From Tannerellaceae bacterium (lineage in GTDB: Bacteria > Bacteroidota > Bacteroidia > Bacteroidales > Tannerellaceae): a stretch of DNA of 12,025 nucleotides. This document shows positions 1 through 7,424 of the stretch, in pieces (the stretch's first letter is position 1; every line of letters starts with the position of its first letter). The translations under genes and the position numbers were made by a program. Location: NCBI GenBank assembly GCA_031267775.1, contig JAIRYL010000121.1, positions 1-12,025 of the forward strand, written 5' to 3'. The notes beneath the pieces are model-generated. The model did not search any database, was not told the origin of the DNA, and saw nothing but the letters and a program-made list of their open reading frames with translations.

Positions 1-312
1 AGCGGCGGCTCTTTTTTAACAGGCGTACATATCCCTGAAATTTGACGGATGGCATGCAGGGACGTAAAATAAGCGGCGACGGGGCAAAAAACAAGACGCC
101 GCCGGTTCATTTGCGTAAAAATCGGCCGAAACCAAACAGGCAATGAAAAAACCCTCCCGTATGTCTGTTTCCATCGCCTGCGCGTTTTTTTTTTCTTCCC
201 GTTTGGCTGGTTTGCTTTCCTGTTTGTTTGTTTTCATCGCCTGCACGGTTTTTTTGTTTTCCTGTTTGGTTTTTTTCATTTTTCCGGTTATTTTCTTTCA
301 TCATCCGCGCGT
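1..312. other. T-rich low-complexity region without a convincing gene
   Basis: These 312 bases hold no gene I can support. Roughly positions 143-300 are strongly T-rich on the + strand, with many TTTT runs. Every open frame through it translates to simple sequence: Lys/Gln-rich on the - strand, Phe/Leu/Cys-rich on the + strand. Such composition keeps frames open by chance. The stretch lies directly upstream of a TPR gene that seems to have lost its 5' end, so it may be replacement or junction DNA rather than a natural promoter region. I saw no Bacteroidales-type promoter (TTTG and TAnnTTTG at 19-21 spacing) in it. Confidence 0.5.
172..297. repeat. imperfect 63-bp tandem duplication
   Basis: Two adjacent segments, 172-234 and 235-297, begin with nearly the same 13-mer, catcgcctgcgcg at 172 and catcgcctgcacg at 235. 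Both then continue in T-rich tracts that share cctgtttg-like blocks. Similarity falls off in the second half, where the simple composition makes alignment ambiguous. This is either an old tandem duplication or slippage expansion of simple sequence. No function is evident. Confidence 0.4.
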
Positions 313-1275
313 TTGTTTTCAGCGCTAAACTATATTTTAGACGCCGAAAATGTAACTCTGCCGAAAAATGAAGGCGACTGTTATGCGCGACTTGAAAACC
401 CGCCTGCCGCCATACAATGTTATTCCCTGGCTTATGGCTTGAATAAAGAGAACGCGGCGCTGGGAAATGTGCTTGTCAACAGTATGCTTAGCGCCAATGG
501 CGATTTTACAGGCAAAGCGTTAGCCGTATGCGATACGGCGCTTTATTACAATCCCTGCAACCGTGCATTAGAACAAAGCAAAGGCATGGCTCTTTATATG
601 AATAAAAAATATGCCGAAGCCGATACCTTGTATTCTTTGCTGATGGCTAAAGGAGATTCTTCGTATCTTACCTTAAAGTACGGAGGTATTTCGCGCTACT
701 ATGCCGGTCAATACTTCCGAACCATTGAACCCTTAGCCGCCGCGTATGAAAAAGATACGGCTTCGGCCGAGATTTGCGTAATGCTTGCCGCCGCCTTCAG
801 TAAAATGCACGACATAAAACAAGCTTATGTTTTTTTAGATAAAGCGGAAGAAAACATGAAGCCATCTCCTTTTCTGCTGAATCAGTTAACCTTATCCAAG
901 GTGGAAATCTATCAAAAAGACCGGCGTTATAACGAAGCGGCAAATTTTTACTATACCGTATGGAAGTCTAATCCAAAACGAATGGATCTGGTAAGGCATA
1001 TCGCTACAATCTATTCGGCAAATAACCAATCCGAGTATGAAAACGACGCCATGCGCCAGCGTGGATTATTTGCTTATACTTTATATGCTGTTGAATTTCT
1101 TAAAACCGGCGAAAATCCCCTGCATATTTCATATACAAGAAGGCTTTTGGAATCATTTTACGAAGACGCCTTTTTCCGGAACTTAACCCAACTGCCTCTT
1201 CTTTCCCCGGAAGGGGAAAAAGAGGTTATCTCTATGGAAGAATTAGGGAATATCATCAAACAAATCCCACAGTAA
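313..1275 (+). CDS. tetratricopeptide-repeat protein, probably 5'-truncated
   Basis: The 320-residue product is almost entirely helical, with TPR-like helix pairs at roughly residues 23-45 (ending AAIQCYSLAYGLN), 62-80, 90-112, 120-146, 150-172 and 190-220. Such arrays bind partner proteins. The C-terminal 100 residues (about 221-320) lack clear repeats. The start is unsatisfactory: the codon at 313 is TTG, no in-frame ATG occurs until about residue 58 (NSMLSANG), and no signal peptide is present. The first residues, LNYILDAENVTLP, read like the middle of a protein. The frame stays open upstream to a stop at 70-72, but only through T-rich simple sequence. I infer that the natural N-terminus was lost and that the intact part begins near 316. 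It converges on the large - strand operon with a gap of about 100 bp, so membership in that system is not implied. It may still yield a protein or be a remnant. No partner can be named. Confidence 0.65.
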   Translation: MFSALNYILDAENVTLPKNEGDCYARLENPPAAIQCYSLAYGLNKENAALGNVLVNSMLSANGDFTGKALAVCDTALYYNPCNRALEQSKGMALYMNKKYAEADTLYSLLMAKGDSSYLTLKYGGISRYYAGQYFRTIEPLAAAYEKDTASAEICVMLAAAFSKMHDIKQAYVFLDKAEENMKPSPFLLNQLTLSKVEIYQKDRRYNEAANFYYTVWKSNPKRMDLVRHIATIYSANNQSEYENDAMRQRGLFAYTLYAVEFLKTGENPLHISYTRRLLESFYEDAFFRNLTQLPLLSPEGEKEVISMEELGNIIKQIPQ

Positions 1276-1353
1276 AGCAGGCCGGAGTACGAGGAGATTT
1301 TCTTTGGGATGGCTGTCAACGATGCGGCCAACTACTGTTTGATTAACGTTATC

Positions 1354-1371
1354 TATACTGCGCGCGGTATA
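1354..1371. terminator. palindrome between convergent genes, possible bidirectional terminator
   Basis: The 18-base element tatactgcgcgcggtata folds into a seven-pair stem, including one T-G wobble, around a cgcg tetraloop. It starts 3 bases beyond the stop codon of the MotB-like gene and lies about 80 bases beyond the stop of the TPR gene, where a terminator for either gene would be expected. No strong T-run follows on either strand, so intrinsic termination is only a possibility. It could equally be a protein-binding palindrome or chance. Confidence 0.3.
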
Positions 1372-1374
1372 AAT

Positions 1375-2043
1375 TTAACCGGGTTCGCTTTTTTTACCTG
1401 CTTCAATGACGCCCGGTTTCGGGATTATATGTATTAAGAACCGCTGGTTTTTTTCTTCTTCCGGCTCTCGCATGACTCCTCCGACGCCTGTTCCGGAGAT
1501 TAAAACTTCGCAATTTCTTCCAAAATCCAGGCCTTCCTTATTCCAAAAAGCGCGAAGGTTTAATGCGCGTTCATAGCTTAGTTCATAGTTTTTTGCGTAG
1601 GTATCTTTTGAGGCTTGCCCTTCTATTACCAGCAGATACTGTATGCCGTATTCTTTTGTTTTTTCATGAATCAGGCGCTGGATGGCTTTTCCGGCTTCAA
1701 TCAGTTTTTGCCGCGTGGGGAGGTCTATGGAATGTATGGTAGATATGCCGCGCGGGAAGTTTACAGGTATATTTAAAATATGCTTTTTGTAGGTTTCATT
1801 GTATATAAAATACGTCGGGTCTATGTCTTTTGTAGCCTGTTCTATTTCTTTTATTTTGTCTATTTGCTCCTGCGCTATTCTTTCCGCACGGGCTACCTGA
1901 TCTTTTTGTTCGTTTAACTGAACCATGCGTTTATTTAGTATCACGATGGTTAGAACAAACAAAACCAGCATGACAAAAAACAAGCTGGTCATCAAATCGG
2001 AATAACTGGTCCAGAAGAACGATTCTTTTTTTACTTTCGACAT
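1375..2043 (-). CDS. MotB/ZorB-like stator subunit with OmpA-type domain
   Basis: This 222-residue protein should be the peptidoglycan-anchoring partner of the channel protein encoded just before it. It has a short cytoplasmic N-terminus, then a single membrane helix at about residues 17-38 led by SYSDLMTSLFFVMLVLF. Asp16 sits where MotB and ZorB carry the proton-binding aspartate. A helical, charged linker follows at 39-72. An OmpA/MotB-like periplasmic domain spans about 95-210, recognisable from LLVIEGQAS (137-145), the NYELSYERALNLRAFW helix (152-167), VLISGTGVG (180-188) and RFLIHIIP (201-208). The usual GHTD of OmpA domains reads GQAS here, so the peptidoglycan-contacting aspartate is missing at that place, although the Arg of the LSxxRA helix (Arg159) remains. 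The start ATG overlaps the upstream stop by one base (TAATG), implying coupled translation. It is the last gene of the operon. The N-terminal motif looks closer to ZorB-type proteins than to flagellar MotB; that is a judgement by eye. Confidence 0.85.
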   Translation of the reverse strand: MSKVKKESFFWTSYSDLMTSLFFVMLVLFVLTIVILNKRMVQLNEQKDQVARAERIAQEQIDKIKEIEQATKDIDPTYFIYNETYKKHILNIPVNFPRGISTIHSIDLPTRQKLIEAGKAIQRLIHEKTKEYGIQYLLVIEGQASKDTYAKNYELSYERALNLRAFWNKEGLDFGRNCEVLISGTGVGGVMREPEEEKNQRFLIHIIPKPGVIEAGKKSEPG

Positions 2044-3521
2044 TAGAGAAACCGGTTAATCAGGTTTAACGCCCATTTTCCCATCATCGGGATAAGAATA
2101 GAAAGGCATGTTGCCGAGAGTAAAATACAGGCCGTTACAACCACGCATTTCAAGCGGTACGATATTTGCGGCGCCGTTTGTTTCCCTGTTTTTATTTCGG
2201 CCAGGCGCTGTATCGCATTTGTCAGATTGCCTGTTTTTTGATATTGAAGATGGGTGGCGTATACCAGCTTTTCCATGCTGATTTTTACATCTGCCAGATT
2301 TTTTATTTCATCCGCCAGCACGCTTATTTCCCGCGCCTTTCCCCTCGCTATTTCGTCCTGGCTTTTAAAGAACTGTTCCAACAGCCTTTGTTGAGCATGG
2401 ACAGAATCAGTAAACGACAGGAATTGCCCGTCGAGCGATTCTTGTATTTTCTTTAAAGAGTCTGTCATCATTTCATTAAATCGTTGCAGGGCATTCCTTG
2501 TTTCCAGATTCATGCCGTCGAGATTTTCAGACAGCCATTTCTCGTTTTTATCAAAAAACCGGCCGGCGCTCTCAATTATTTGCGTACGCCTTTCGTAATC
2601 GTCTAATTTTTGATGCAAGGCATTGATTTCTGCTATATATCTGTTTGCGCTTTGCAGATATGCCGAAAACAGGCCAATCTCATCCGTGCAATTTTTAAGT
2701 TTTTCATATACCTCGATATTAGCCGTTGCGATGCTCTTTATTTTCAGCTTATTAATAGATTGCATTAATTCGGCCTGATTTTGGCACGATTCATTTACGG
2801 CCTGAAGCGTCGTTTTTAATTCGCGCGTATTTTCGGAAAAGGTATGATTGAAACCGGTTAAGTTTCGCGCCATTTTTTCCAGGGCCGCTGTGGCGTCGCT
2901 TGAAAGCTTGGGCAGCAGTTCCGCTTGCATCCAGCTTAAGAAAGCGTTTTTTCTTTTTTCTACATGCCTTTTTACTTCCTTGGCAAAATAAGAGCCTCCG
3001 GCGGTTAAAAAGATACCGGCTATACTGGTTATCATGGCTAAGGCAACGCCTTCAAAGAGTCCGGTTATGCCATTCGCGTCTGTTGCGGCAGAAGACGGAT
3101 TGAGTAATTCATCCAAACTTCCCGTCCAAACCAGGAAGCCAATGCCGATAAGAATGCCAAACATTGTTCCGGCCAAACCTAAATAGAGAGGCATGGGTAT
3201 TTGGGTATGAATATCTTCTTCTATACGGTCGCAATTCCGGTCTACAATATCCTTCATCAAGTAAAAATCGCTCACGGCTCCTTTATTCTTTTCGAGGTAT
3301 TTGTTTATTGAATCCATTATATCCGTCAAAACGGCATTTGCAGGATGATGATTTACTATCCTTATTTTATCCCCGTCGGCCATTTCAAGTTCAAAGCGCT
3401 TATCATCCGGGGGGAAAATAGCGTGAAAGGTTTTTATTTTCTTTCGAGTGGATAAAAACAGGCCGACTTGCCCCATAATAATAAGGCCAACAATAACCGG
3501 CGTCAGTATAATATCGTACAT
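2043..3521 (-). CDS. MotA/TolQ/ExbB-family channel protein with long helical tail (ZorA-like)
   Basis: This 492-residue protein is the likely ion-channel half of a stator-type motor. Membrane helices are visible at about residues 4-24, 110-132 and 151-176. The second carries PLYLGLAGTMFGILIGIGF and the third LAMITSIAGIFLTAGG, matching the paired G-rich and T/S-rich helices of the MotA_ExbB fold. Residues 25-109 form a cytoplasmic loop. Residues 180-445 are a long, mostly helical, polar region with Gln, Glu, Lys and regular hydrophobics, suggesting coiled coil. Long tails of this kind distinguish ZorA from flagellar MotA. Unlike the ZorA layout I know, a fourth hydrophobic segment occurs near the C-terminus (about 457-480, LKCVVVTACILLSATCLSI), which would bring the tail back to the membrane. 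The gene starts 6 bases after the preceding stop and shares one base with the MotB-like gene. Partnership with that gene is strongly inferred; the ion used is unknown. Confidence 0.85.
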   Translation of the reverse strand: MYDIILTPVIVGLIIMGQVGLFLSTRKKIKTFHAIFPPDDKRFELEMADGDKIRIVNHHPANAVLTDIMDSINKYLEKNKGAVSDFYLMKDIVDRNCDRIEEDIHTQIPMPLYLGLAGTMFGILIGIGFLVWTGSLDELLNPSSAATDANGITGLFEGVALAMITSIAGIFLTAGGSYFAKEVKRHVEKRKNAFLSWMQAELLPKLSSDATAALEKMARNLTGFNHTFSENTRELKTTLQAVNESCQNQAELMQSINKLKIKSIATANIEVYEKLKNCTDEIGLFSAYLQSANRYIAEINALHQKLDDYERRTQIIESAGRFFDKNEKWLSENLDGMNLETRNALQRFNEMMTDSLKKIQESLDGQFLSFTDSVHAQQRLLEQFFKSQDEIARGKAREISVLADEIKNLADVKISMEKLVYATHLQYQKTGNLTNAIQRLAEIKTGKQTAPQISYRLKCVVVTACILLSATCLSILIPMMGKWALNLINRFL

Positions 3522-3527
3522 ACCGTT

Positions 3528-4259
3528 CTAAAGTAAGGTTATCGAAATGGGTTCTATAACTTCCCAGTGTTCCCCTGTTTTTTTTATTTTGCCCGGCTTA
3601 TTCATTTTTACGGCATGGGCGCTTTGATAGTTTCCGGAAGCGATCTGACAAATATCGGCATGAAAAACCCGTTTGGCAATCGCTTCCTCCTCGTTTCCAA
3701 AAAATTCAAAATCCGCCGTATCGCCAGATTCATTTGCCATTCTAAAGAAGCTGTCTTCCGGCGTATATTCCGCCCGGCCAAACAGTTTGCCGGATTTTCC
3801 CTTGAGATACTTAACAACCGTTTGCCGAGGGATATACGATTGAACGTCTGCCCGTTTCTTTTCTTCTTCATGTAAGCGTATACATTCCAGCGCTTTGTCT
3901 ACAATATGATTTATATCCCTGTCCGTCAAATTATAATATCCGGCGCTGTTTGCCGTCCGGGCAGCCGATCCGGAAGCAAATTTTTCGTTAATCCGTTTGC
4001 TGTTCAGCACTGTGTTTATAATAAACGTGCGCCCCCTGATTTTATAAATTAAGAGTAAGCTTACACTGAAACCCATCGCCAGCAAAGCCGGTATGCCTAA
4101 AGCAATCCATTCCCACTTCAACTGGTTTTGCGTTGCGGACTGATTCGGTACGGTATGCTGCCGCACAGCGGCAGTATCCGCTTGGCCAACTGTTCCCTGC
4201 GCGAAACTTTGCGCCATACACAAAAAGAACGCGGCTATCAGTAACCCTGTTTTCTTCAT
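3528..4259 (-). CDS. signal-peptide-bearing single-pass membrane protein, unknown function
   Basis: I do not recognise a named family. The 243-residue product begins with a clear signal peptide (MKKTGLLIAAFFLCMAQSFA, likely cleaved before QG at residue 21). A short polar periplasmic stretch follows (21-48), then one membrane helix at about 51-72, followed by basic residues (YKIRGR). The remaining 170 residues should therefore lie in the cytoplasm. They contain a predicted helix at about 111-140 (NLTDRDINHIVDKALECIRL) and a compact C-terminal part, about 147-243, ending in alternating hydrophobics (HWEVIEPISITLL) that suggest a small beta-barrel or SH3-like fold. It lies 6 bases from both neighbours, between the actin-fold ATPase and the channel protein. 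An adaptor joining the cytoplasmic ATPase to the membrane motor is a plausible role, but that is inference from topology and order alone. Confidence 0.75.
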   Translation of the reverse strand: MKKTGLLIAAFFLCMAQSFAQGTVGQADTAAVRQHTVPNQSATQNQLKWEWIALGIPALLAMGFSVSLLLIYKIRGRTFIINTVLNSKRINEKFASGSAARTANSAGYYNLTDRDINHIVDKALECIRLHEEEKKRADVQSYIPRQTVVKYLKGKSGKLFGRAEYTPEDSFFRMANESGDTADFEFFGNEEEAIAKRVFHADICQIASGNYQSAHAVKMNKPGKIKKTGEHWEVIEPISITLL

Positions 4260-4265
4260 GATGCG

Positions 4266-7200
4266 TTATCTCCGGTTGATTTTTGGAAGATTATTATCGC
4301 AAATGGCGTCGCTCAACTCTTTGAGCATGCCCACTAAAGGATAGAAAAAGAAGGTTTCTTCCATACCCTCGTCGTCGGCTACCTCGCTCCTTTTCAGTCG
4401 CCAGCCATTCATTGCGTAAATATCTAATTTATTAAAACAGACTTTTTTTGCAATTTCAATCGAGTTTCGGTTCAGTTTATACCCCGCCTGGTTAAAGAAA
4501 GGCAAAAGCTCCCATACAAAACGTATAAAATCCGCAGCTTCGCCTGCCGTATTCCGGATATACTCTTCGTTGATTGCCTTGTAGGTATCCGAATCGTTTA
4601 TTTCATCCATCATATACCCGCATCGCTGAAAAACGGCGTCCGTGCCATTACTGTGCAACACTACTTTCTTTTTATAGATATCGCCAAAAGATTCCGGCTC
4701 GTCTACATAGAAACCTCCCTTGCATGTGGCTTCTTTGGGATTGTCTCTGTTGAGAATTATATCTATGCCGTTCAAGGGATCATTGCTTCCGTATATTTTT
4801 CTGAAAATCAATTCCGTGTAATTTTTCACTGTTTCATCGTCGTCGGCAAAGAACCGTATCACCCTGGAACCGTTTCCGCTGAATACGATTTTGTCGGGTA
4901 TTTGCAGTTTTTTTATCTTCATTAATCTCGCCAGATGATAGATAATGGCCGAATAGAAAAAGATGAATGTGATTTTTTGAGTGGTATCCATCAGTAGCTG
5001 CTTCTCCAGGTTGGCATTTTCGGCCAGATTCGCGCCCGCCTGTTTCACTTTTTTGTTCTGTTTGAGCGAGAATAAGAAAGAGGCCGTATCGGCAGACGAT
5101 TTATTAGTATACATCTCGTCAAAAATGCGAAATAAATCGTCGTTCTCATTGATTTTCGTTTTCAGGCTATTCTTTATGACCTCCGAGAATTGCCTTATTA
5201 TGCCGTTCTTTACCCGGTTTGTTTCCGCATAGCCGTCGCCAAAGATAGCATTTGCCGCAAACCGGAACGAGGTGATAAAGTCTACCTTCCCCGTAGCCGA
5301 AATAACGATATCCGTTGTTCCGCCGCCAATGTCTATGGTTACCAAATTAGTAGAATTGCGGTCTCTCACATAATATTCAAACGGCGCAACCGATTCGGTT
5401 ATGGGGATGATGTTTGTTGGGTCGCCTCCAAAATACTTTTTATACGCGTCGCTCCATGCGCCGGCCAGATTTTTATACCTTCCCCTTTCCATACTGACGG
5501 GATAGAACCAGCGTATTTTTGTTTTCGCCAGACGCCCGTTTCCGATAACCACTTTGTTCCGGAGCAAATACATGAGCGACTCGATGTACGCCTTTACCTG
5601 TTTTTGGTTGTCGGCGTCGTCCGACCATTTTAAATCGGTTATCGTTTGATTGTAATCATAGCCTAAGCGTTTCTCGTACAATCCATCTATGCTTGCTTTT
5701 TCAAACGGATAAACGTCGCTCCAGTTGGTTTTCTCTCCAAAAGAAAGAGCCGAACGCATGGGGTATCTAAATTCCCCGTCGGTATAGGCGGGGATATATT
5801 CTTCGTCGAACACCTCTTTCAGATAATCTTCGCCCCCATGCAGGCAATGAACCTGTTTTTCGTCAATTTGCCCTTTCGTTATATGGAATGAAGCGACGCC
5901 GGCGTCTTTTCCCGTTTTATACTCAATATGCGTGTTGGTTGTGCCAAAATCAACGGCAAAGGTAAATTCCCGTTCGCCGGCTTTTACTTCCATGGCAGGA
6001 ATAAGAAGGCCTTTGGCCTCTTTATAGTTTATCCGGATATAGTCGAAGGTTGAGCCGTCCAGGGCGTAATTTTTCAACTGATAGTTGTTTACGTGCGTTT
6101 CGTTCCGAACGGAAAAACGCTTTTTAGAATCGTCTATCGCAGCGTTGAGCTTTACAAATTCGGCGCTATACTTATCCTTTTCCCTGAAATCGCAAGCCAG
6201 GCCAAAGCGATAGCAGGCCTGACTGTCGTCTTCAAATTTCACATTGGGAAAAACCGCGCAGTCGAAATTCAAATCAATCACCTGATTCAACGTTTTTTTA
6301 TACGTCTTTTTGCAGGTTGAACCATTTATCCTCAACTCAACTTCCGCAACATTCCCGGCATGATTGATCTTCAGGTATTTCTTCAAGTCGTGGAGGGTAT
6401 AATGCCTGAAGAAGGCGTCTTTAACCGGTATCAGATACGTCTGTTTACTGTTTTCCTGCAAATTACCGTCGAAGAAGCTCTCTTTTTTAATTTCATAAGG
6501 CAGCCTCAGTATACAATCTTCCAGCAAATCGTCGGCGGTTACGTATTGGATGGTCGCCTCCTTGTTTTGATACAGGCTCTTGCCCAAAACCTCTACATCC
6601 GGCGCCCGCAACAGCTTATAGTGGCTCTGCAGGATTGTATCGGAATTAGGAGAGAGGGCGTCTATTTCTTCGATTCTTCCTGTAACAAGCTTTTGCTGTT
6701 CGAGGTATTTTTGAAATTCATGGAAGATGGAACTGGCCGCCCTTCCCGGCGTAGCCCTGTTTTCATTGTTGGCATACATCCAGGTATACAGATATTTTTG
6801 AAACGCCCAGCTTCGCTTTGCCAACGGAACGATATGCTCGTCGAACGCTTTATAGGCGTTGTTGAGCTGGATATCTACATGTTTCAGCTCGTTAGCCGAG
6901 CTGAAAAAGAGCGTGCATGGCGAGGTAGCTCCTATTATTTCGCCGGTAGGTTTGTACTTCAGCATATAGATAGATTCCATTCTATCCAGGTTGCAGGCCA
7001 CGTCGCTCGCCAGAAACGTTTGCAGGGTTTGATAGAGCTGCTTATGCCCGGCTTCGAGTTTTTTCAAATCTTCCGTTTTGTTCCATCGGAGGATTTCTAT
7101 TTTTTCTCTCCATTTATCCCATGTAAAGAAAATTTCCGCTACATCCAGCGTATCGGATACGATTTTTTGATACGCTTTGAGCGCAAAATCGCCGGATTCG

Positions 7201-7424
7201 GCCACTTCGGCAAACGCCGTTTTTGCCAGCGCAATCCGGGCAAAGGGCGAGGGAATAGACGTAGGCTGGTTAAACGATTCTTTATTTGAGCTTTCTATAG
7301 CCGATATCTGCTTATCGTCATACATGCGCGATTCGTCCCAGTGCTGGAGGGTGTTTTGCAAATCATGCTGTTCTTTTGTTTCGCTTTGCAAACGAAACAC
7401 GAACGTTGTATCTTTATCTGTCAT
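4266..7424 (-). CDS. giant Hsp70/actin-fold ATPase with large N-terminal extension
   Basis: This 1052-residue protein has a C-terminal half built on the actin/Hsp70 ATPase fold. The phosphate-1 loop is VDFGTTNTHIEY (491-502). A connect-like element WFYPVSMERGRY (639-650) and ITESVAPFEYY (675-685) resemble the Hsp70 VPA and NEPTAAALAY regions. Phosphate-2 is IDIGGGTTDIVI (697-708) and the adenosine loop is KIVFSGNGSRV (845-855). All nucleotide-contact motifs look intact. There is no recognisable Hsp70 substrate-binding domain after it. Residues 1-480 precede the ATPase and are mixed helical and beta, with PFARIALAKTAF (60-71) and ATSPCTLFFSS (166-176) as conspicuous segments of unknown function. 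In size and fold it recalls the SrfB 'virulence factor' proteins, but the resemblance is architectural and family membership is unproven. No signal peptide or membrane helix is present, so it is cytoplasmic. Its ATG lies inside the end of the tubulin-like gene (11-base overlap), so translation is probably coupled. Confidence 0.85.
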   Translation of the reverse strand: MTDKDTTFVFRLQSETKEQHDLQNTLQHWDESRMYDDKQISAIESSNKESFNQPTSIPSPFARIALAKTAFAEVAESGDFALKAYQKIVSDTLDVAEIFFTWDKWREKIEILRWNKTEDLKKLEAGHKQLYQTLQTFLASDVACNLDRMESIYMLKYKPTGEIIGATSPCTLFFSSANELKHVDIQLNNAYKAFDEHIVPLAKRSWAFQKYLYTWMYANNENRATPGRAASSIFHEFQKYLEQQKLVTGRIEEIDALSPNSDTILQSHYKLLRAPDVEVLGKSLYQNKEATIQYVTADDLLEDCILRLPYEIKKESFFDGNLQENSKQTYLIPVKDAFFRHYTLHDLKKYLKINHAGNVAEVELRINGSTCKKTYKKTLNQVIDLNFDCAVFPNVKFEDDSQACYRFGLACDFREKDKYSAEFVKLNAAIDDSKKRFSVRNETHVNNYQLKNYALDGSTFDYIRINYKEAKGLLIPAMEVKAGEREFTFAVDFGTTNTHIEYKTGKDAGVASFHITKGQIDEKQVHCLHGGEDYLKEVFDEEYIPAYTDGEFRYPMRSALSFGEKTNWSDVYPFEKASIDGLYEKRLGYDYNQTITDLKWSDDADNQKQVKAYIESLMYLLRNKVVIGNGRLAKTKIRWFYPVSMERGRYKNLAGAWSDAYKKYFGGDPTNIIPITESVAPFEYYVRDRNSTNLVTIDIGGGTTDIVISATGKVDFITSFRFAANAIFGDGYAETNRVKNGIIRQFSEVIKNSLKTKINENDDLFRIFDEMYTNKSSADTASFLFSLKQNKKVKQAGANLAENANLEKQLLMDTTQKITFIFFYSAIIYHLARLMKIKKLQIPDKIVFSGNGSRVIRFFADDDETVKNYTELIFRKIYGSNDPLNGIDIILNRDNPKEATCKGGFYVDEPESFGDIYKKKVVLHSNGTDAVFQRCGYMMDEINDSDTYKAINEEYIRNTAGEAADFIRFVWELLPFFNQAGYKLNRNSIEIAKKVCFNKLDIYAMNGWRLKRSEVADDEGMEETFFFYPLVGMLKELSDAICDNNLPKINRR

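Noticed and set aside
16..304. Two overlapping - strand open frames rich in Lys, Gln and Asn, with internal repeats
   Set aside because: They are translations of T-rich simple sequence and a 63-bp duplication in two frames at once. Neither has a plausible domain, and one has an unrelated tail.
143..328. + strand frame giving a very hydrophobic 61-residue peptide just before the TPR gene, tempting as its signal peptide
   Set aside because: It is in a different frame from the TPR protein, its hydrophobicity comes from the TTT and CTT runs, and it has no normal cleavage site followed by mature sequence.
1375..3521. Flagellar motor (MotA/MotB) or TonB-linked ExbB/TolQ system
   Set aside because: No flagellar or TonB/TolR genes are nearby. 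The long tail of the channel subunit and the OmpA-type partner with the SYSDLMTSLFF helix fit the ZorAB-like group better.
6360..7289. 309-residue + strand open frame opposite the actin-fold ATPase
   Set aside because: It lies wholly antisense to a gene with clear ATPase motifs and shows no domain. It is a long shadow frame.
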